From Paraburkholderia lycopersici (GTDB taxonomy: Bacteria > Pseudomonadota > Gammaproteobacteria > Burkholderiales > Burkholderiaceae), in NCBI RefSeq assembly GCF_900096975.1, contig NZ_FMYQ01000011.1, positions 1 through 64,000 of the forward strand: DNA of 64,000 nt, given 5' to 3'. The translations under genes were made by a program, and so were the position numbers. Positions 18,135 to 27,549 of this stretch are shown here, one piece after another. Numbering within the stretch: position 1 is the first letter of the stretch; each line of letters starts with the position of its first letter. The notes under the pieces were generated by a model. That model made no database searches. It was not told where the DNA came from and saw only the letters and a list, made by a program, of their open reading frames with translations.

Positions 18135-19301
18135 ATGAGCGAGAAGGGCGATTTGCGTTATTTCGACTATGCCGCGACCACGCCGGCAGACCCGAAGGTG
18201 ATCGAGGCGATGTCCGGTTGTCTGGGCATGGCGGGCGACTTCGGCAATCCGGCCTCCAGTTCGCACGGCGCGGGCCAGCGCGCGCGGCGGCTCGTGGAGC
18301 AGGCGCGCAAGGACGTGGCCGCGCTCATCGGCGCCGACGCGCAGGACATTATCTGGACCTCGGGCGCGACCGAGTCGAACAATCTCGCGCTAAAGGGCTA
18401 TGCCGATCGCGCGACGCAGAAACGCCACCTCATCACAAGCCAGCTCGAACACAAGGCCGTTCTCGATACGACGGCGAGCCTCGAAGCGCGCGGCATGGCC
18501 GTCACGCGGCTCGCGCCCACGGCGCAGGGCGAAATCACGGCGCAAGCCGTCGCGGCCGCGCTGCGTCCCGACACCGGGCTCGTGTCGCTCATGCTGGTCA
18601 ACAACGAACTCGGCACGCTTACCGACATCGCGTCGATTGCGCACGTGGTCCACGCGGCCGGCGCGCTGCTGCACGTCGACGCGGCGCAGGCGCTCGGCAA
18701 GACGCCCATCGACGTGACGGCGTTGGGCATCGATCTCCTCTCGATGTCGGCGCACAAGGTCTATGGCCCGAAGGGCATCGGCGCGCTCTATGTGAGCCGC
18801 GAGGCGTTCGAGCGCATCGCGCCCCAGATGCACGGCGGCGGCCACGAGCGCGGTTTGCGCTCGGGCACGCTGGCCACGCACCAGATCGTCGGCATGGGCG
18901 TGGCGTGCGAGCTGGCGCGCCACGCGATGCAGGAGGACGGCGAGCGCATCGCACGGCTTGGCGAGCGCCTGCTCGCGGCGGTGCTCGCCGTACCGGGCGT
19001 GACGCTCAACGCCGCGCACGCCCGGCGCATTCCGCATACGCTGAGCCTCACGTTCGATCTGCCGGGCTTCTTCCCGTTCCTGCTGACCGGCGACCTTGCC
19101 ATCTCCTCCACGTCCGCCTGCAACTCGGCGGCGGGCACGCCGTCCCACGTGCTCACGGCAATCGGACTCGGCGAGGAAGCGGCCAGCCGCACCGTGCGGC
19201 TGAGCCTCGGGCGCTTCACGACGCAGGATGACGTCGATTTCGCGCTCGATTGCATTCGCCGCGCCGTGGAGCCGTGCCGGCCGGTCGCGGCGGCGCTCTG
19301 A
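18135..19301 (+). CDS. NifS/IscS-like cysteine desulfurase family aminotransferase
   Basis: A 388-residue class V PLP enzyme. The opening YFDYAATTP, FTSGATESNN-like WTSGATESNNLALKG, HVDAAQALGK and the PLP lysine Lys208 in SMSAHKVYGPKG are all present. The catalytic cysteine is Cys329 in SSTSACNSAAGTPSHVL. It should draw sulfur from cysteine as an enzyme-bound persulfide. It stands alone, without iscU, iscA or fdx, so a role outside housekeeping Fe-S assembly is likely, for example tRNA thiolation or an accessory role. The ATG at 18135 is the first position that gives the usual length. Confidence 0.85.
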   Translation: MSEKGDLRYFDYAATTPADPKVIEAMSGCLGMAGDFGNPASSSHGAGQRARRLVEQARKDVAALIGADAQDIIWTSGATESNNLALKGYADRATQKRHLITSQLEHKAVLDTTASLEARGMAVTRLAPTAQGEITAQAVAAALRPDTGLVSLMLVNNELGTLTDIASIAHVVHAAGALLHVDAAQALGKTPIDVTALGIDLLSMSAHKVYGPKGIGALYVSREAFERIAPQMHGGGHERGLRSGTLATHQIVGMGVACELARHAMQEDGERIARLGERLLAAVLAVPGVTLNAAHARRIPHTLSLTFDLPGFFPFLLTGDLAISSTSACNSAAGTPSHVLTAIGLGEEAASRTVRLSLGRFTTQDDVDFALDCIRRAVEPCRPVAAAL

Positions 19302-19606
19302 CGCGCGTCGTCGGCAACGGCGCGATGGCCGTCGATACCCGCTGATCGTTTCACTCGCTCCGGGTGCCGTGATCGGCGCGCGTTGCTGGTGACGGCGGCG
19401 ACGGGGGGCCGGGAGAAACGGCGAGATTTCTTCAGCCAGCCAGCGGCGCACGGTGCGCGGCCTCTGGCTTCGCCGCGGCAGCCGACGCGATACACGAGCT
19501 CCCGGCACCCCTTGTCACCGGGCGTAGCGGCCTTCAATATGGGCGAAAACAGCGGGGCGTACGTCATGTCGTCCGCGTGGTCGCGAAGGTCGGGGTATTG
19601 CTCGTC
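19302..19606. other. Intergenic region, no gene recognised
   Basis: These 305 bases separate the desulfurase gene from the membrane-protein gene. No credible small gene, RNA or terminator was found. The following gene could also begin at the GTG at 19577, within this stretch. Confidence 0.5.
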
Positions 19607-20410
19607 ATGGAACTTCTGGTTTTCAAGCTCGTCGTTACGCCGTTGCTGCTGCTGGCCGCTACGCTTGCCGCGCGCCGCTGGGGCGAAGCGGTCGGCGGGT
19701 TGCTCGTAGGGCTGCCGCTTACGTCGGGGCCGGTCTCGGTTTTTCTCGCGCTGGAGCACGGACCGGCGTTCGCGGCGCAGGCCACCGCGGGCTCGCTCGT
19801 CGCGACCGCCGCGCAGGCGGCCTTCTGCGTGGTCTATTGCCGGCTCGCGCGTCGCGGATGGATCGTGGCGCTCGCCGGCGCCGGCACGACGTTCGCCCTC
19901 GCGGCCGGCCTCCTGCAATGGAGCGCGCTGCGGGCCAACGCCCTCTACATCATCGCGATTCTGGCCATCACGCTTGCGCTGAACCGTATTCCCGGCAAGC
20001 CCGCGAGAACCGTCAGGCTCGCGGCGCCATGGTGGGATTTGCCCTCGCGCATGGCGCTGATCGCCAGTCTCGTGGTGGGCGTGACGCTGATCGCGCCTTA
20101 TGTCGGCCCCGAGGCCAGCGGCGTGCTCGCGTCGTTCCCGTTCATGGCGATCATTCTCACGGTGTTCGCTCACCGCATGATCGGCCATGAAGCCGCCCAG
20201 CAGTTGATGCGCGGCATGACGACGGGGCTGCTGGGCTTTGCGTCGTTCTTCTTCGTGCTGAGCCTGACGCTGACGCGGTGGAACCTGCTGGCCGCCTATG
20301 GCGGCGCGATCGCCTGCGTGTTCACGATCCAGGCGATTTCCCTTTATCGCATGCGCCTGCCGGCACCCCGCCTGCGCGGCAAGACCAAGACCGAAGGGAG
20401 CGCGCCGTGA
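19607..20410 (+). CDS. Multi-span inner-membrane protein of unknown function
   Basis: A 267-residue hydrophobic protein with about eight predicted spans. The segment AARRWGEAVGGLLVGLPLTSGPVSVFLALEHG near the N-terminus repeats the look of small-molecule transporters. FPFMAIILTVFAHRMIGHEAAQQLMRGMTTGLLGF is its second conserved-looking stretch. No named transporter signature was recognised. The ATG at 19607 is preferred; a GTG at 19577 would add ten residues. A decayed gene follows. Confidence 0.7.
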   Translation: MELLVFKLVVTPLLLLAATLAARRWGEAVGGLLVGLPLTSGPVSVFLALEHGPAFAAQATAGSLVATAAQAAFCVVYCRLARRGWIVALAGAGTTFALAAGLLQWSALRANALYIIAILAITLALNRIPGKPARTVRLAAPWWDLPSRMALIASLVVGVTLIAPYVGPEASGVLASFPFMAIILTVFAHRMIGHEAAQQLMRGMTTGLLGFASFFFVLSLTLTRWNLLAAYGGAIACVFTIQAISLYRMRLPAPRLRGKTKTEGSAP

Positions 20411-20493
20411 GGCGTGCATGCTGCGCCGCATCGCAGGCCGGCGAGCCATAAAGAGCATGGCGATGCCCCAACGCGTACCATGGCATCGCCTAA

Positions 20494-20940
20494 ACTACAG
20501 AACCGGCGTCCGACCCGGACGTGCTATGGACCCAGCATCACTGCGCGATTTTCCGCTCCACCGACGGCGCGGCGCACTGGCGGCGCATCGAAGCGCAGCC
20601 GTCGCGCTTCGGCTTCGCGGTCGCGGTGCATCCGCGCGAGCCGGACCCCGCATGGTTCGTGCCGGCCGCGAAGGACCAGTACCGCATTCCGGTGGACGGC
20701 CAGTTCGTCGTCACGCGCACACGCGATGGCGGACGCACGTTCGAGCGCTTCTCGCATGGCCTGCCGGCGGCGCCCGCGTACGACATCGTATACCGCCACG
20801 GTCTTGCCATCGACGACTCCGGCGGCCGTCTCGCAATGGGGTCGACGACGGGCTCGCTATGGACCTCCAGCGACGGCGGCGAAAGCTGGCGGCTCATTTC
20901 GGCGCACTTGCCGCCGGTTTATTGCGTGCGGTTCGGCTGA
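20494..20940 (+). pseudogene. C-terminal remnant of a BNR-repeat glycosyl hydrolase-like protein
   Basis: The frame from 20494 encodes about 148 residues. It begins in mid-domain (SDPDVLWTQHHCAIFRSTDGA) and carries Asp-box/BNR repeats (RSTDGAAHW, RTRDGGRTFERF, TSSDGGESWRLIS). This matches the last third of the sialidase-fold BNR proteins (usually about 350-380 residues) often found in proteobacteria. The upstream frame is closed by a TAA at 20491, and no N-terminal part of the protein was found before it. The 5' end therefore appears lost. A short product from the GTG at 20521 cannot be excluded but would be an incomplete propeller. Confidence 0.7.
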
Positions 20941-21162
20941 AGCCGCCTGCGGCCGACCGGGTTGTGCAGGATAACCAGGTATTTTCGCGCGCGATACGCC
21001 GGCCACGGGCGCTCGCCGCGCGTGCGTGAAAACGCGGGCTTTCGTGCTCGACAGCCGGCACGAGCGAGGCGCTCTCGCGTCGCGCTGCGTGCGCCGGCGC
21101 CGCTTGCCTCGTTTCCGCGCGCAGCCTAACCTGTGGCGGATATCGACAACTCCGGGTTCCGC

Positions 21163-21564
21163 ATGCAAACCTGTCCCGCACGGCTGTCTCCAGGCGACGA
21201 TCTGCGCGTCGCGGTCGAACGGCTGTTGAACCAGAGCGCGTCGCGCGCGGCGTTCGTCGTTCAGGGCATCGGCAGCTTGAGCGTTGCGCAGTTGCGGTTC
21301 GCGGGCGCCGAAGCGCCGGCCGAATTGCGCGGCGACCTCGAAATATTGACGCTGGCCGGCTCGGTGTCGCCTGACGGCGCGCATCTGCATATGTCGGTGG
21401 CCGATGCGCGGGGCCGGGTGTTCGGCGGGCATGTCGCGCGTGGCTGCATCGTTCGCACCACGGTCGAGTTGTTGCTCGCGTTGCTGCCGGACCATGGCTT
21501 CTCGCGCGAAATCGACCCGGCGACCGGCTATGCGGAGCTGCAAATCCGCCCTGCGCCGCGTTGA
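21163..21564 (+). CDS. PPC/DUF296-domain putative DNA-binding protein
   Basis: A 133-residue single-domain protein of the PPC (plants and prokaryotes conserved, DUF296) family. It shows LSPGDDLRVAVERLL, GIGSLSVAQLRFAG, DLEILTLAGSVSPDG and the signature HLHMSVADARGRVFGGHVARGC. The three-His cluster in this motif binds metal in structurally known members, which form trimers. The bacterial function is unknown; plant homologues carry an AT-hook, which is absent here. The ATG at 21163 is chosen; a GTG at 21133 is in frame. Confidence 0.82.
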   Translation: MQTCPARLSPGDDLRVAVERLLNQSASRAAFVVQGIGSLSVAQLRFAGAEAPAELRGDLEILTLAGSVSPDGAHLHMSVADARGRVFGGHVARGCIVRTTVELLLALLPDHGFSREIDPATGYAELQIRPAPR

Positions 21565-21734
21565 TCCGCCTGCGCCGTAGTCGGCCCGTCGCTTCACGCC
21601 GTCACAAAACTTAAAAGCGCTTTCGCTATCCTTCGGCGTTGTCGTGCCGCCGCATGCTTTGCGCGCGAGCAGGGCATGCTCGGGCCGCTCCTCGAGCCGT
21701 TGTTGTGCCTCTTTCTATCTGGACGGAGACTTCG

Positions 21735-22151
21735 ATGACGGTCGAATCCGCGCCGGTGCGCCTGCGTTTGCAGAGCGCGCCGCGCCGACGTTTGAGCCTG
21801 CCCGCCATATTCGCGACGATGCGTGCGCCCGCCATGCTGCTGGCCTGTGCGTGCACTGTCTGCGCGCTCGGCGCATGCAGCGCGCGCGACGCCGACTCGC
21901 GCGTCGCGCTTACCGCGGACGCCGCGCGCGAACTCGCGCAAGCGCAGCCCGGCAACGCGCAGAGTCCGCCGCCCGCCAGTGCGTTTGCGCTGGCTTCGGA
22001 CGCGGCCTCGTCGAATCCCCCGGATGGCGCGACCCCCGCAGCCTTGCCCGCGAACGCCGTGCGTTCGCCGGAGAAACCGTCTGCCGACGCCGCCGCACAA
22101 GCCGCGCAGAACGAGCCGCTTGCACCACCCGTTATCCACACCGTCGATTGA
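21735..22151 (+). CDS. Putative lipoprotein, Ala/Pro-rich
   Basis: A 138-residue protein. A basic start of about 30 residues is followed by a hydrophobic stretch (MRAPAMLLACACTVC) and the lipobox L-G-A-C in CALGACSARD. The mature part is low-complexity (Ala, Pro, Ser, Asn) with no fold recognised. GGAG (21725-21728) precedes the ATG. It lies 93 bases upstream of the phospholipase C gene on the same strand, so the two may be co-expressed. The lipobox supports membrane anchoring; a second in-frame ATG nearer the hydrophobic stretch may be the true start. Confidence 0.6.
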   Translation: MTVESAPVRLRLQSAPRRRLSLPAIFATMRAPAMLLACACTVCALGACSARDADSRVALTADAARELAQAQPGNAQSPPPASAFALASDAASSNPPDGATPAALPANAVRSPEKPSADAAAQAAQNEPLAPPVIHTVD

Positions 22152-22244
22152 CGTACCCGGCCGCGCGGCCTTCGCCGCCTGCCGCCCGTCATGACGGCGG
22201 CGTGCCGTGCGCGCTTTTCTCAACCTGAAGATGGAAAAGAGAAC

Positions 22245-24359
22245 ATGACATCGAGAAGCCGCCGTGACTTTCTCCGCACCGCCGCGATGAGCGCCGGTTC
22301 GGCCACCGCCCTGACGATGCTGCCGCAGGGTATCCGCAACGCGCTCGCGATTCCCGCGAACAATCGCACGGGGAGCCTCCGCGATGTCGAGCACATCGTG
22401 GTCCTCATGCAGGAGAACCGCTCGTTCGATCATTACTTCGGCACGCTGCGCGGCGTGCGCGGCTTCGGCGACACGCGCACGATCACGCTGCCCACCGGCA
22501 AGCCGGTCTGGAACCAGCCGCTCGCGGCGGGCGTGGGCGAAGTGCTGCCGTTCCATCCCACGGCGGCCAACCTGGGTCTGCAGTTCCTCGAGGACCTGCC
22601 GCACGACTGGCCGACCACGCACGCAGCGTGGAACGGCGGCCGCTACGATCAATGGGTGCCCGCCAAGGGCACGACGACGATGGCGTACCTCACGCGCGAC
22701 GACATTCCGTTCCACTATCAGCTCGCCGACGCGTTCACGATCTGCGACGCCTACCATTGCTCGACGCTGACCTCGACGGACCCGAACCGCTACTACATGT
22801 GGACCGGCTGGGTGGGCAACGACGGCAGCGGCGGCGGCCCCGTGGTCGACAACGCGGAGGCGGGCTACGGCTGGTCCACGTATCCCGAGGTGCTGCAGAG
22901 CGCGGGCATCTCGTGGAAGATCTATCAGGACATCGGCGAAGGGCTCGACGCGAAAGGCTCGTGGGGCTGGACGGGCGACAATCCCTACATCGGCAACTAT
23001 GGCGACAACTCGCTGCTGTACTTCCATCAATACCAGAACGCACAACCGGGCAATCCGCTCTACGACCGCGCGCGCACGGGCACGAACGTGCTCGCGGGCG
23101 GCGGCTATTTCGACATGCTCAAGCAGGACGTGCAGAACAACGCGTTGCCACAGGTCTCGTGGATCGTCGCGCCGGAGGCGTACTCGGAGCACCCGAACTG
23201 GCCTGCCAACTACGGCGCGTGGTACGTCGATCAGGTGCTGCAGATTCTCACGTCGAACCCGGATCTGTGGAGCAAGACCGTGCTGCTCGTGAACTACGAC
23301 GAGAACGACGGCTTCTTCGATCACGTGGCGCCCCCGTTTCCGCCCGTTTCGAGCACGAACGGTCTCTCGACCGTGGACATCGCCAACGAGATTTTTCCGG
23401 GCAGCAGCAGCTACGCGGCGGGACCGTACGGTCTCGGCCCGCGCGTGCCGATGCTCGTGGTCTCGCCGTGGTCGCGCGGCGGCTGGGTATGCTCGGAAAC
23501 GTTCGATCACACGTCGGTGATCCGCTTCATCGAGAAACGCTTCGGCTTGCAACACGATCTGCGCGAACCGAACATCACGCCGTGGCGCCGCGCCGTGTGC
23601 GGCGATCTCACGTCGGCGTTCGACTTCGCCACGCCGAATGCGGCGCTTCCCGCGCTGCCTTCCACGACGGGCTATACGCCGCCCGACAAGATCCGTCACC
23701 CCGACTACGTGCCGTTGCCGCCCGCCCTGGGCAGCGTGCCGAAGCAGGAGTCGGGCGTGCGCCACGCGCGTGCGCTGTCCTATGAGCTTTTCGTGCGCTT
23801 CGATGCGAACGCCAGTTCGGGTGAGGCCGCCGCGCGCTTCATCAACTCGGGCCGGGCGGGCGCCGTGTTCCTCGTCTATGCGGCGGGCAACAGCGCTGCG
23901 CCGCGCACCTACACGGTCGAAGCCGGCAAGCATCTGCAAGACAAGCTCGCGACCGGCGCCGACGGCGCTTACGACTTCAGCGTGCATGGCCCGAACGGCT
24001 TCCTGCGCCGCTTTGCGGGCAAGCAGAGCAGGATGAACTGGTTCGGCGGCAACGGTGCGGCGCGAGCCGAAGTGGTCGAGGGCTACGACGTGGCGAACGG
24101 CAACCTGCAGTTGCGCCTGGAAAACACGGGTGGCGCGCGCTGCCAGTTCACGATCGTCAACGCATACGACCCGGACGCGAAGATCGAGCGCACCGTGCGC
24201 GGCGGCGACACCGAACCGCTCTATCTCGATCTGCGCAATGCGTACGGCTGGTACGACCTGACGATCACCGTCGATAGCGATCCCGCCTTCGTGCGCCGCA
24301 TTGCCGGCCACGTCGAAACGGGCCACCCGAGCTACAGCGATCCCGCGCTCGGCGCTTGA
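22245..24359 (+). CDS. plcN: TAT-exported phospholipase C (PlcN-type, phosphoesterase family)
   Basis: A 704-residue enzyme. The N-terminal SRRDFLRTAAMSAGSA is a twin-arginine signal. The phosphoesterase domain begins with VVLMQENRSFDHYFGTLRGV, whose Glu-Asn and His-Tyr-Phe patterns are hallmarks of the bacterial acid phosphatase/phospholipase C family. The last ~200 residues contain two DUF756-like C-terminal repeats (YELFVRFDANAS, then RAEVVEGYDVANGNLQLRLEN). It should hydrolyse phosphatidylcholine and relatives in the periplasm or outside the cell. An ATG at 22245 fits the TAT signal. A strong terminator follows. Confidence 0.88.
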   Translation: MTSRSRRDFLRTAAMSAGSATALTMLPQGIRNALAIPANNRTGSLRDVEHIVVLMQENRSFDHYFGTLRGVRGFGDTRTITLPTGKPVWNQPLAAGVGEVLPFHPTAANLGLQFLEDLPHDWPTTHAAWNGGRYDQWVPAKGTTTMAYLTRDDIPFHYQLADAFTICDAYHCSTLTSTDPNRYYMWTGWVGNDGSGGGPVVDNAEAGYGWSTYPEVLQSAGISWKIYQDIGEGLDAKGSWGWTGDNPYIGNYGDNSLLYFHQYQNAQPGNPLYDRARTGTNVLAGGGYFDMLKQDVQNNALPQVSWIVAPEAYSEHPNWPANYGAWYVDQVLQILTSNPDLWSKTVLLVNYDENDGFFDHVAPPFPPVSSTNGLSTVDIANEIFPGSSSYAAGPYGLGPRVPMLVVSPWSRGGWVCSETFDHTSVIRFIEKRFGLQHDLREPNITPWRRAVCGDLTSAFDFATPNAALPALPSTTGYTPPDKIRHPDYVPLPPALGSVPKQESGVRHARALSYELFVRFDANASSGEAAARFINSGRAGAVFLVYAAGNSAAPRTYTVEAGKHLQDKLATGADGAYDFSVHGPNGFLRRFAGKQSRMNWFGGNGAARAEVVEGYDVANGNLQLRLENTGGARCQFTIVNAYDPDAKIERTVRGGDTEPLYLDLRNAYGWYDLTITVDSDPAFVRRIAGHVETGHPSYSDPALGA

Positions 24360-24392
24360 CGGGGTCGCCCCGGCCTTTATGCGATGACATGA

Positions 24393-24429
24393 GCCACGGT
24401 TCGCGAGTCCCGCGAACCGTGGCTTTTTT
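24393..24429 (+). terminator. Intrinsic terminator after phospholipase C
   Basis: A 13-bp perfect stem (24393-24405 and 24411-24423, GCCACGGTTCGCG paired with its complement) with loop AGTCC. It is followed by six T residues (24424-24429). Confidence 0.92.
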
Positions 24430-24525
24430 CATTTTCGGCGCCGCCATGCGGGGGAATTGCGTTGATGCCGCGGTCGGCCTGCGTGTATCTCGCCCCGAAC
24501 GCAGCTAATGCCGCAGCTAGTGCAT

Positions 24526-24816
24526 CTAGCGCCAGCGCGGCGGCGGCGGTCCCCAGCCGGGACGCCGGGCATGTCTCGGACCCACGAATCGCGGGGGATG
24601 GTGCCACGGAGAAAAACCATGGTGCGTATACACGAGAGGGGGCGGCCATATGGGCGCGGGATGCATGAAGACGACCGGCGGCGGCGGTGCGTAGAACGCC
24701 CCCGGAATGCCGATGCCCACGCCCACGTTGACGGCCACGCGGGCCTGCGCGGTTTGCATGACGCAGAGCGCGGCCAGCGTCGAGAGGAAAACAAACTTCA
24801 ACGCGCAGGATTTCAT
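24526..24816 (-). CDS. Small exported Pro/His-rich protein
   Basis: A 96-residue protein with a signal peptide (MKSCALKFVFLSTLAALCVM, cleavage probably after AQA). The mature chain starts RVAVNVGVGIGIPGAFY and becomes rich in Pro, His, Trp and Arg (APPPPVVFMHPAPIWPPP). Such proteins are common in Burkholderiales as short envelope proteins of unknown role. The His and aromatic content could bind metal, but this is speculative. It follows the Spy/CpxP-like gene on the same strand after 47 bases, so the two are probably co-transcribed. Confidence 0.68.
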   Translation of the reverse strand: MKSCALKFVFLSTLAALCVMQTAQARVAVNVGVGIGIPGAFYAPPPPVVFMHPAPIWPPPLVYTHHGFSPWHHPPRFVGPRHARRPGWGPPPPRWR

Positions 24817-24863
24817 CGTCGTGCCTCGAGTCGCGTCGCGTGTGCCCGCGTACGTGTGGCGGC

Positions 24864-25280
24864 TCATTTCGCGTGCGCCTGCTCGGGGCGGAATGCGGCG
24901 TCGGCGAGCTGCTTTTGCGAGGCGGGCATGTCCGCGTAAAGCGCCGAGAATGCGTCGAGAAGCGCCTTGCTGCCTTCCGCGTGGGCCTGGGCGATATCGT
25001 TCCACGATTGCAGGTTCTCCACCGCGGTTTGCTTCCGGGCGTTGTCGTGCCGCTGCTCGAGCAGGCCGTCGATCGTTTTTGCGTTGTTGCGCATGACGTC
25101 GGCCACTTTCGCCCACTGCTCCTCTTCCGCCGGAGTAATCTTCAGTTCGGCGTGCAGTTCTTTCACGCGGTCGTCGACAGTCTCGACGTGATGCTGATGC
25201 GCCGATGGCGCCGGAGCGCTGGCCTGCGCCCAGCACGCAGAAGCGCCGATCAGGGCTAGCGCCACCAGGACAGCTTTCAT
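24864..25280 (-). CDS. Spy/CpxP-like periplasmic protein
   Basis: A 138-residue exported protein. The signal peptide is MKAVLVALALIGASACWAQA. The mature part is helical with the core KELHAELKITPAEEEQWAKV, the L-x-I-T-x-x-E-E type motif of the LTXXQ/Spy family of stress-induced periplasmic chaperones or metal sensors. A His cluster (HQHHVE) precedes it. Relatives respond to envelope stress or metals through two-component systems. The ATG at 25280 suits the signal peptide; the frame extends upstream without signal-like character. Confidence 0.75.
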   Translation of the reverse strand: MKAVLVALALIGASACWAQASAPAPSAHQHHVETVDDRVKELHAELKITPAEEEQWAKVADVMRNNAKTIDGLLEQRHDNARKQTAVENLQSWNDIAQAHAEGSKALLDAFSALYADMPASQKQLADAAFRPEQAHAK

Positions 25281-25490
25281 GTCAGTTCTCGCGAAAGGTG
25301 CTTGCCGGCGAATTGCCGGCAAGCCGGAATCAACCGTTTCGATCATAGCAAGCGCAGCCGACAATTCAATTTCGGTATCCTGCATGTAAAAGGGAATGGG
25401 GCACGATTCCCGAAAGCACGACGCTTCACTCACGTAGACAAAGGCGTGATTCCCCGACGGCGAATCACTTCGGCGATACAGGGAGGCAAC

Positions 25491-26888
25491 GTGGCGATTC
25501 GCCTTGTGACTCGATTGGGACTACATAGGGAATCCGCATCCCGCTCCATTCGGAACGTCCGGCTGCCGTGGGGACGACTGGCATGCGCGGCGCTCGCCAT
25601 GGCGACGCTCGCAGGCTATATGCCGCCGGGGCGCGCCGCCGTTTCCATCATGCGTCCGCCGCGCGAAGCGAGGTCCGACGAGCCGCTCGTCGTGACGATC
25701 GTTTATACCGGCGACACGCCTTCTGGCACGTCGGTCGACGTGCCGCGCACCTTGAGTATTACGCTCACCAACGGCGAGCAGTTGCCGAGGTCCGTGCTGC
25801 TTGCGCGTGAACCCGGCGCGCCCGAGCACATACGGCTCGCGGCCGGCGAAATGAAGGTCGTGAGCTACCATGCGCCATGGCCCGAGTGGGCGCGCGGCGC
25901 CGTGAGAGTCGACGTGCCCGGCGTGGACGTTTCGCCTTCGCTGGTGCTGCTCACACGCAAGCCGCGCTCGGCCACGGCGAGCGCCGGAGCGCCGGAGCCT
26001 GCGCCGGCCACGGCACCCGCGGCGCCGGTTGCGGCCGTATCCGCGCCGCTCGCCACGGCGCCGGCCGAAGAAGGCCCGATGGCCGGCAACGAGTCGCTTG
26101 CCGCTCAAATGCCGCCCTCGAGCGTGAAGCCGTCGAATTCGCTGGTCCCCGACCTGGGTGCTTTCCTTTTGGGGCGCTTTTCGTTCTACGAACCGACGTA
26201 CTTCGCGGACGGCTGGGCATCGAACGGCGAAGACCTCGCCAAATTCCAGATCAGCTTCAAGTTCCGCTTCGTGCTGCCCGATGATCCGCGTTCGCGGGGT
26301 TTCGTGGACAACCTCTATTTCGCCTACACACAGACATCGTTGTGGGACATCCGCAAGTACTCCGCGCCATTTCGCGACACGAGCTACAAGCCGGCGCTCT
26401 TCTACTATCTCGCCGATACCGGATGGAGGACCGGCTGGTTCAGCCGGATGGGCATCGAGACGGGCTATGAGCACGAGTCGAACGGGCGCGACGGCCCCGA
26501 GTCGCGCGGCGTCGACATTCTTTACGTGAAGCCGGTCTGGGACTTCGGCGACTTGAACGCCAACCACCTGACCGTCGCGCCGAAGGTCTACTGGTACGAG
26601 CACATTGCGGGGGAAAACTCGGATATTGCCGACTATCGCGGCTATGTCGATCTGCTGGTCAAGTATGGCAGCCCGGATGGCTGGCAACTCGCGACTACTT
26701 TGAGAAAGGGCACGAAATCGACCTACGGAAGCGTCGATGCGCAATTTACATACCCGCTCGCCAAGCTGTTCGGCAATGCCTGGGGCGGGTATTTGTGGGT
26801 GGGCTATTTCAACGGTTATGGCGAAGACATTCTCGACTACAACCAGCACCGCTGGGCCGCGCGTATCGGCTTTAGCATGTCGCGGTGA
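25491..26888 (+). CDS. pldA: Outer-membrane phospholipase A (OmpLA/PldA)
   Basis: A 465-residue protein. A basic N-terminus with a hydrophobic segment (CAALAMATLAGYMPP) is followed by an extra domain of about 200 residues (a beta-sandwich-like part, then an Ala/Pro linker). The barrel domain starts near LSFYEPTYFADGW-like residues (FSFYEPTYFADGW). The active-site motif is YEHESNGRDG (residues 326-335), with catalytic His328 and Ser330 and the conserved Asn after it. OmpLA hydrolyses phospholipids in the outer leaflet. The GTG at 25491 after GGGAGG (25481-25486) is preferred. It is divergent from the Spy-like gene, with 210 bases between. Confidence 0.85.
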   Translation: MAIRLVTRLGLHRESASRSIRNVRLPWGRLACAALAMATLAGYMPPGRAAVSIMRPPREARSDEPLVVTIVYTGDTPSGTSVDVPRTLSITLTNGEQLPRSVLLAREPGAPEHIRLAAGEMKVVSYHAPWPEWARGAVRVDVPGVDVSPSLVLLTRKPRSATASAGAPEPAPATAPAAPVAAVSAPLATAPAEEGPMAGNESLAAQMPPSSVKPSNSLVPDLGAFLLGRFSFYEPTYFADGWASNGEDLAKFQISFKFRFVLPDDPRSRGFVDNLYFAYTQTSLWDIRKYSAPFRDTSYKPALFYYLADTGWRTGWFSRMGIETGYEHESNGRDGPESRGVDILYVKPVWDFGDLNANHLTVAPKVYWYEHIAGENSDIADYRGYVDLLVKYGSPDGWQLATTLRKGTKSTYGSVDAQFTYPLAKLFGNAWGGYLWVGYFNGYGEDILDYNQHRWAARIGFSMSR

Positions 26889-27051
26889 AGCGGCGATGTT
26901 ATGAAACGATTCCGCCGATGCGGGTTGACGCATTGGCGCAAGCCTGACGCAGGCTTCGGGCACTGCGTTTGCGCGCCCGGCTTCGGCGCGCAAACGGCGG
27001 CCGGGAGCCCGGTTCCCATGCCGTGCTCGCGCGCAATCGGAGGAAACGACC

Positions 27052-27306
27052 ATGAACGACGAACGGGAAGCGCGCATCAGGCGACGCGCGCATCAGCTAT
27101 GGGAAGACGACGGCGCACCACAGGGCAGGGCGGACGAATACTGGAGCCGCGCCGAAAAACAGATTGCCGCCGAATATGACGCCGAAGGGGAGGCGTCGAA
27201 TATCGGCAGCGATCAGACCGGCAAGCGCCGGCTCGCCGGCGAGCCGCTGCAGGAAAGCGGCGCCGTGCCACCCAACGAACTGGCGCGCGAGAAGCGGCGC
27301 GGCTGA
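27052..27306 (+). CDS. DUF2934-family small protein
   Basis: An 84-residue soluble, charged protein. The opening REARIRRRAHQLWEDDGAPQGRADEYW is the DUF2934 pattern (basic helix, then R-A-h-x-L-W-E-x-x-G-x-P-x-G-x-x). The rest is unstructured and polar. The function is unknown; the family is widespread in Burkholderia and Rhizobia as a stress-associated short protein. GGAGG lies before the ATG. Confidence 0.8.
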   Translation: MNDEREARIRRRAHQLWEDDGAPQGRADEYWSRAEKQIAAEYDAEGEASNIGSDQTGKRRLAGEPLQESGAVPPNELAREKRRG

Positions 27307-27549
27307 GCACGGAAAGGCGCGGCGTGCCGTCTGCGTTCGGTTGTTCGTGCAACCATGGCGCGCTTTTTTGCCGCCAGGCGGGCGGCGCACAGGGGATTGC
27401 GGTTTTGATGCAACGCGGCGCCCGGTGGCGGCGAGCGTCAAGCGAATGTTGTCTGGCGCACATTCGGTTCGAGTTTTTTGTCGTTGGCTAGCCTGGCACA
27501 CCTTACATTTGAATATTGCTGCGCACGCGCTCGACGCCAGGAGCCCCGG

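Noticed and set aside
21594..24326. A 910-codon minus-strand frame opposite phospholipase C
   Set aside because: Same GC-driven shadow; Arg/Ala/Val-rich and featureless, while the other strand encodes a clear TAT-exported enzyme.
26941..26957. Hairpin AAGCCTG-ACG-CAGGCTT after the OmpLA gene as terminator
   Set aside because: Only 7 bp of stem and no T-run; too weak to call.
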